This document shows, one piece after another, positions 8,104-12,012 of a stretch of DNA of 12,012 bases (position 1 is its first letter; every line of letters begins with the position of its first letter). Below the pieces are notes generated by a model. It was given only the letters and a program-made list of their open reading frames with translations, did not search any database and was not told where the DNA came from. Made by a program: the position numbers and the translations under genes. This DNA is from Kiloniellales bacterium. Its GTDB lineage: Bacteria; Pseudomonadota; Alphaproteobacteria; Kiloniellales; JAKSBE01. The DNA is taken from assembly GCA_030067055.1 (NCBI GenBank), contig JASJAL010000234.1:1-12012 (forward strand), written 5' to 3'.

Positions 8104-8196
8104 AGCCGCTCGTTGTTACCTAAGCCCGAGCGAACGCGAAGCTGGCCGCGAGAAAGCTCCCGGGCCGAGATCGACCCGACCGGCCTCGAACGCGAT
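8104..8196. other. Convergent intergenic region with no clear terminator
   Basis: This is a 93-base gap between the ends of the acyl-CoA synthetase (plus) and the small secreted protein (minus). A bidirectional terminator would be expected here. I found GC-rich segments with only imperfect pairing and no hairpin followed by a T-run on either strand. Termination may be Rho-dependent. Confidence 0.35.
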
Positions 8197-8598
8197 CTAG
8201 GCGCCCTCGCCGTCCTGCAGACAGTCGAGGATCGCGATCAGCGCGTCGGCGCGCAGCAAGGTGTCCTGGTGGAAGCGGCGTTCCGCACCCCGGGCGCCTT
8301 CGGCCAGCTTCGCCCTGGCACTCGCCCGGGTCCGCTCTGCGACCACGTAAGCTGCATCCATCCCGCCCATCACGCGGATCACGTCGCGGATCGGCATTTC
8401 GATCGCCTGGCGCTGGGCCTCGTAGAGCGCACCGTCCTCGGGACGGGTGGTGAGCTCCGGCTCGATATAGGTCCTGTTTTCCGGACAGGCGGAGTTGCCC
8501 TGGGGCAGGGCGTCGCCCTGGCCGTCCTGAGCCTGGGTCGTCGCCATCGCCAGCAGAAGCCCGGCGGCGGCGAGGCAGATTGGGCTGAGATATCGCAT
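8197..8598 (-). CDS. Small secreted protein of unknown function
   Basis: I do not recognise this family. The 133-residue product starts with a clear Sec signal peptide: M-R-Y-L, then a hydrophobic core to about residue 19, ending in TTQA before QDG, a plausible signal peptidase I site near residue 23. No lipobox cysteine is seen. The mature part of about 110 residues has two cysteines, C38 and C126, which could form a disulfide in the periplasm. It ends in a helical, charged segment (from about 60) rich in Ala, Arg and Glu. The reading frame stays open far upstream, but that part only shadows the epimerase gene. The ATG at 8598 has an AGGG about 8 bases before it and gives the signal peptide, so it is the likely start. 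It lies 71 bases downstream of the epimerase on the same strand and may be cotranscribed with it. Confidence 0.72.
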   Translation of the reverse strand: MRYLSPICLAAAGLLLAMATTQAQDGQGDALPQGNSACPENRTYIEPELTTRPEDGALYEAQRQAIEMPIRDVIRVMGGMDAAYVVAERTRASARAKLAEGARGAERRFHQDTLLRADALIAILDCLQDGEGA

Positions 8599-8669
8599 GG
8601 CCGCGACCCTAGCAGCCCCTGCGCCACGCCGCGCTTCACGATCGAGCGAGCGGGAACCCGCCGCGCAGC

Positions 8670-9650
8670 TCAGACTTTGTGATAGCCGCGATACCATTCG
8701 ACGAAGCGAGGCAGGCCTTCGTCGATTGCGGTGTGCGGCTCGAAGTCCAGGTCGCGCCGGGAGGCAGCGATGTCGGCATAGGTCTCCTTGACGTCGCCGG
8801 GCTGCATGGGCCCGAATTCCTTGATCGCTTCTTTGCCGCAGGCCGCCTCCAGCACGCCGATGAAGCGCATCAAATCCTCGGAGCGGTGATTGCCCAGGTT
8901 GTAGATTCGCTGTGGCGGTGCCCCGCCGCCGTCGGCCGGCGGCCGGTCGAGGGCATTGATCGTGCCGGCGACGATGTCGTCGATGTAGGTGAAGTCCCGG
9001 CGCATGTCGCCCTTGTTGAAGATCGTGATCGGCCGTCCTTTGAAGATCGCGTCGGTGAAGATGTAGGCCGACATGTCCGGCCGGCCCCAAGGCCCATAGA
9101 CCGTGAAGAAACGCAGCCCGGTCGAGGGCAGGCGATAGAGATGCGCCGCCGTGTAGGCCATCAACTCGCCCGCGCGTTTGGTCGCGGCGTAGAGCGAGAC
9201 CGGATGGTCGACCGAATCCTCGACCGCGAAGGGCAGCTTGGTGTTGGCGCCGTAGACCGAGGAGGAGGAGGCGTAGACGAAATGCTCGCAGCGCGGCAGT
9301 CGCCGGCAGGCCTCGATCATGACCTGCTGGCCGGTGACGTTGGCATCGATGTAGGCGAAGGGATTCTCCAACGAGTACCGCACCCCGGCCTGGGCCGCCA
9401 GGTGGGCTACCCTGGTGATCTCCGGATGGGCCTCGACGAGGCCCAGGATCGCCGCCCGGTCGCTGACGTCCAGGCGGTGGAAGGCAAAGGCGTTGCGACC
9501 GCGAAACTGGGCGAGGCGCGCTTCTTTCAGGGCCGGATCGTAGTAGTCGTTGATGTTGTCGATGCCGATGACCTGCTCGCCCCTGTCGAGAAGAGCCTTG
9601 GCCACGTGGGATCCGATGAAGCCGGCAACGCCGGTGACGAGGACGGTCAT
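8670..9650 (-). CDS. NAD-dependent epimerase, UDP-glucuronate 4-epimerase type
   Basis: This is an extended short-chain dehydrogenase of the GalE-like group, most similar in recognisable motifs to UDP-glucuronate 4-epimerases (LspL/CapI type). These interconvert UDP-glucuronate and UDP-galacturonate for surface polysaccharide synthesis. The 326-residue product has the NAD-binding GVAGFIG at 7-13, the acidic residue D31 in IDNINDYYD, YASSSSVYG at 126-134, the catalytic pair Y154/K158 in YAATK, and FFTVYGPWGRPDMS at 181-194, the last being characteristic of this subgroup. NKGDMRRDFTYIDD at 212-225 fits the substrate-binding region. The start at 9650 is clear from the TVLVTG N terminus, although the Shine-Dalgarno is weak. 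No glycosyltransferases or other sugar-nucleotide genes are in the window, so the polysaccharide it serves is not shown. Exact sugar specificity is inferred. Confidence 0.92.
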   Translation of the reverse strand: MTVLVTGVAGFIGSHVAKALLDRGEQVIGIDNINDYYDPALKEARLAQFRGRNAFAFHRLDVSDRAAILGLVEAHPEITRVAHLAAQAGVRYSLENPFAYIDANVTGQQVMIEACRRLPRCEHFVYASSSSVYGANTKLPFAVEDSVDHPVSLYAATKRAGELMAYTAAHLYRLPSTGLRFFTVYGPWGRPDMSAYIFTDAIFKGRPITIFNKGDMRRDFTYIDDIVAGTINALDRPPADGGGAPPQRIYNLGNHRSEDLMRFIGVLEAACGKEAIKEFGPMQPGDVKETYADIAASRRDLDFEPHTAIDEGLPRFVEWYRGYHKV

Positions 9651-9790
9651 TGAGCTTGCTTTGCTGTAAGAATGCCGAAGGACGCAAAGGAGCCGGCAGT
9701 CTAGCGGTTTTGCCGGGCGGTGAAAGGTGAGCGTCGCGTCGCAGTGCCAAAGGTCGGCGCCACGGCCGCCACTTGGAACGGGAAGCCTGC
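9651..9790. other. Divergent intergenic region between the epimerase and rhodanese-ChrB genes
   Basis: Apart from the candidate plus-strand promoter that follows it, this region shows no gene, no clear hairpin and no convincing operator. It should hold the minus-strand promoter of the epimerase, but I could not pick out a good -35/-10 pair, and the ribosome binding site of the epimerase is weak. Confidence 0.3.
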
Positions 9791-9820
9791 TTGAAGGTCC
9801 GGTGCCTCCGAGGCTATCCT
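9791..9820 (+). promoter_or_regulatory. Candidate sigma70-type promoter for the rhodanese-ChrB/chrA pair
   Basis: TTGAAG (9791-9796) and TATCCT (9815-9820) are 18 bases apart; each matches 4 of 6 consensus positions. The predicted start of transcription, near 9827, would fall at or just after the upstream ATG at 9825, so that ATG could not be used from this promoter. This favours the downstream TTG start at 9912. No other elements were recognised in the 9651-9790 part of the divergent gap. Confidence 0.33.
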
Positions 9821-9911
9821 AGCGATGTCGGGGCGAAGCGGTCTCCCGACCATCACAAGGCATACCTTGCCCAAGCACCGCTCAACGCTCCTGTTTGGGA
9901 GGGTCGAGCAA

Positions 9912-10706
9912 TTGGGCAATTTGCAGTCAAGTCTCACTCCTGAAGATCTGCTTTCCGTCGTCGGGTCCGCGGCCTGTCCAAAGATCGTCGACGTGCGACG
10001 TCTCGAGGCATTCGGCGCAGCGCCCGATGTCCTTCCGGGCGCGGTCTGGCGCGACCACCGGGACGCAGCGTCCTGGGGCCGGGAGATTGCCGACAGCGAT
10101 GACATCGTCGTCTATTGCGTCCACGGCCATCAGGTCAGCCAGAGTGCGGCCGCACTGCTGCGCGGCCAGGGCGTCGGCGCCCGCTATCTTGCCGGCGGCA
10201 TCGAGGCCTATCGGGAGGCCGGCGGGATCACGATCAAGACATCGCCCGGCCTCCAGGACCGCAAGGCAGACGCCAGCCACTGGGCTGTGGCGACCGATGC
10301 CGATCTCGACCGCCTCGTCCGTGTCTGGTTCGTGCGACGCTTCCTCGATCCGGCAGCGCAGCTGCACTTCGTCGAGGCGGACTGGGTGGACGAGGTCGCA
10401 GCGGAGCTCGGCGGCCGGCCGATCCGGCCCAAGCCTTCGGAGCAGGACGCAGGCGGGACCTTGAACGACTTCTTCCTGAGCTACAGTTCGGGAGATGCCG
10501 TCCTTCGGGATTTCGCAAGAATCCTCGAGACCAGCCAAGCAGACGACCGTCGACTCGGGATTGGAGTTCCTATCATGATCGAGGGCCTGTTCGAAGTCTT
10601 TGACGACGATGCGGCGCGGGTGTCGGCGGCCCTGCCGGTCTTCGACGCCATCTATGCCGGATGTCGGCGGCGCGCCTCGGCGGGCTCCGCTCCGAAGAGG
10701 TCCTGA
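9912..10706 (+). CDS. Rhodanese domain fused to a diverged ChrB C-terminal domain (sulfurtransferase/chromate resistance protein)
   Basis: The product has two domains. Residues about 5-108 form a rhodanese-like domain: IVDVRR at 25-30, the active-site-loop cysteine C69 in VVYCVHGHQVS, and YLAGGIEAYREAGG at 92-105. Residues about 125-252 resemble the ChrB C-terminal domain (WFVRRFLDPAAQLHFVE at 139-154, VFDAIYAGCRR at 243-253). ChrB is required for, or regulates, ChrA-based chromate resistance; the rhodanese suggests sulfur-transfer chemistry. Two family motifs seem lost: the DRIACPWLI-like segment reads DRLVRVWFV, and the usual HRG-x-x-C-x-F-D segment is replaced around 176-188. An ATG at 9825 would add 29 residues, but that extension has atypical codons and a weak ribosome site. 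The TTG at 9912 has GGGAGGG (9897-9903) 8 bases upstream and matches the usual rhodanese start. It overlaps chrA by one base. Confidence 0.82.
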   Translation: MGNLQSSLTPEDLLSVVGSAACPKIVDVRRLEAFGAAPDVLPGAVWRDHRDAASWGREIADSDDIVVYCVHGHQVSQSAAALLRGQGVGARYLAGGIEAYREAGGITIKTSPGLQDRKADASHWAVATDADLDRLVRVWFVRRFLDPAAQLHFVEADWVDEVAAELGGRPIRPKPSEQDAGGTLNDFFLSYSSGDAVLRDFARILETSQADDRRLGIGVPIMIEGLFEVFDDDAARVSAALPVFDAIYAGCRRRASAGSAPKRS

Positions 10707-12012
10707 TGGGCGGAACCGACAGCATGGCCGGCACAAAATCCGAGGTCCCCAAGGTCGATTTCAGGGAGGCCTTTCGGGTCTGGCTGCGCATTGGCCTGAT
10801 CAGCTTCGGCGGGCCGGCCGGGCAGATCGCGCTGATGCACAAGGTCCTGGTCGAGGAGAAGAAATGGATCGACGAGGCGCGTTTTCTTCACGCCCTCAAC
10901 TTCTGCATGCTCTTGCCGGGACCCGAGGCGCAGCAGCTGGCGACCTACGTCGGCTGGCTGCTGCACCGAACCTTGGGCGGCCTGATCGCCGGCATCCTTT
11001 TCGTACTGCCGGGCGCCCTGGTGATACTGGCGCTGTCGCTACTCTATGCGGCCTTCGGCCAGTTGCCCCTGGTCGAGGCGGCCTTCTTCGGAATCAAGGC
11101 GGTGGTCCTGGCGGTGGTGGCCGAAGCCCTGCTGCGCATCGGCCGTCGGGCCCTGCGCAGCCGACTGCACCTGGGGATCGCGGCGGCGGCTTTCGTCGGG
11201 ATCTTCTTCTTCGCCCTGCCCTTCCCGCTGATCGTGGTCCTCGCCGGACTGCTCGGCTTTCTTGGTGCAGCCCTGGGGCAGCGCGCCGACCCGAAGGAAC
11301 CGGACGCCGAGGTGCCCATTGGGCGTGCCGACCGCCGCGCGAGCCTGCGAGCGGCCCTGGTCTGCCTGGCGCTCTGGCTTGCGCCGACCGCGGCCCTCCT
11401 GGCGCTCCTGGGGCCAGACCAAGTCTTCTCACAGATCGCCGTGTTCTTCAGCAAGATGGCCGTCGTCACATTCGGCGGCGCCTACGCGGTACTGGCCTAC
11501 GTCGGACAGCAGGCGGTCGAGACCTACGCTTGGCTAGAACCCGGCGAGATGCTCGATGGCCTCGGTCTCGCCGAGACGACGCCCGGCCCGCTGATCATGG
11601 TGGTGCAGTTCGTCGGCTTTCTGGGCGCCCACCGCAATCCCGGCGCCCTGGACCCCTTCGGCGCCGGGATCCTGGGCGCCGTCCTGACCACCTGGGTCAC
11701 CTTTCTGCCCTGTTTCGCCTGGATATTTCTCGGCGCCCCCTATGTCGAGGCGCTGCGCGGCAACAGGAAGCTCGACGCCGCGTTGTCCGGGGTGACTGCC
11801 GCCGTGGTCGGGGTGATCCTCAACCTCGCCTTGTGGTTCGCCCTGCACATCAGCTTCGCCAGGGTCGAGGAGGTGCGGATTTCGGCCCTGCGGCTCTACC
11901 GCCCGGTCTGGGAGAGCGTCGATCCGGCTTCCCTCGTACTGACCGCTGCCGCCCTGGTCGCGATGCTGCGCTTCAAGCTGCCGATGCTTCCGACCCTGGC
12001 GGCCGGCGCGGC
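10706..12012 (+). CDS. chrA: ChrA chromate/anion transporter, two-domain long form, partial at right edge
   Basis: This is an inner-membrane CHR-family transporter; characterised members export chromate from the cytoplasm. The frame is open from the ATG at 10706 to the window end (435 codons, no stop), and the family length suggests it is nearly complete. Both homologous halves are present. The N half has GLISFGGPAGQIALMH (30-45) and LLPGPEAQQLATYVGW (69-84). The C half has VVTFGGAYAVLAYVG (253-267) and GLGLAETTPGPLIMVVQFVG (285-304). About ten hydrophobic segments are visible, with a polar cytoplasmic-type linker near 191-213 between the halves. The start overlaps the stop of the rhodanese-ChrB gene (TGATG), and GAAGAGG lies just upstream, so coupled translation is expected. 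An in-frame ATG at 10724 is an alternative. Chromate is the best guess for substrate, but other oxyanions cannot be excluded. Confidence 0.95.
   Translation, partial: MGGTDSMAGTKSEVPKVDFREAFRVWLRIGLISFGGPAGQIALMHKVLVEEKKWIDEARFLHALNFCMLLPGPEAQQLATYVGWLLHRTLGGLIAGILFVLPGALVILALSLLYAAFGQLPLVEAAFFGIKAVVLAVVAEALLRIGRRALRSRLHLGIAAAAFVGIFFFALPFPLIVVLAGLLGFLGAALGQRADPKEPDAEVPIGRADRRASLRAALVCLALWLAPTAALLALLGPDQVFSQIAVFFSKMAVVTFGGAYAVLAYVGQQAVETYAWLEPGEMLDGLGLAETTPGPLIMVVQFVGFLGAHRNPGALDPFGAGILGAVLTTWVTFLPCFAWIFLGAPYVEALRGNRKLDAALSGVTAAVVGVILNLALWFALHISFARVEEVRISALRLYRPVWESVDPASLVLTAAALVAMLRFKLPMLPTLAAGA

Noticed and set aside
8640..8669. GCGGG-TT-CCCGC inverted repeat after the epimerase as a terminator
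   Set aside because: The loop is only two bases and no T-run follows, so it is unlikely to be an intrinsic terminator.
8599..9750. Upstream extension of the small secreted protein's frame through the epimerase gene
   Set aside because: It is same-strand but out of frame with the epimerase, and the translation is low-complexity. The signal peptide beginning at 8598 marks the true start.

Overview
The window looks like chromosome from a GC-rich alphaproteobacterium, probably of the Rhodospirillales/Rhodovibrionaceae type. This is inference. It rests on very high G+C with strong third-position GC bias, a proton-translocating transhydrogenase whose alpha subunit is split (PntAA separate from PntAB), and PntAA key residues that fall on the same residue numbers as in Rhodospirillum rubrum. 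Gene density is high, and no gene-free stretch exceeds about 260 bases. I saw no tRNA, rRNA, CRISPR array, insertion sequence or phage gene.

Left block (1-6160, all minus strand, transcribed right to left): an M3-family oligoendopeptidase, a soluble ABC1/UbiB-like kinase-fold protein, a twin-arginine-signal nitroreductase of the Acg-like group, and pntAA. The start of pntAB lies at the extreme left edge. Gaps are about 98, 228 and 123 bases, so this is a run of co-oriented genes rather than one tight operon. Only pntAA-pntAB is clearly coupled (1-base gap with a strong ribosome binding site).

Middle (6161-8669): a short divergent promoter region separates the peptidase from a long-chain acyl-CoA synthetase on the plus strand. 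That gene converges on a small unrecognised secreted protein on the minus strand. Upstream of the small protein, on the same strand, lies a UDP-glucuronate 4-epimerase-type sugar-nucleotide epimerase (8670-9650), with no other polysaccharide genes in view.

Right block (9651-12012): a divergent intergenic region, then a plus-strand pair. The first gene encodes a rhodanese domain fused to a diverged ChrB C-terminal domain. It overlaps by one base (TGATG) the gene for a long, two-domain ChrA chromate/anion transporter, which runs off the right edge. The pair should be translationally coupled and probably acts in chromate or related oxyanion resistance.

Most of the window is housekeeping or widespread accessory metabolism. 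The least ordinary parts are the rhodanese-ChrB protein, which seems to lack the usual ChrB Cys/His motifs, the exported nitroreductase, and the small secreted orphan protein. I do not see a clearly new multi-gene system.
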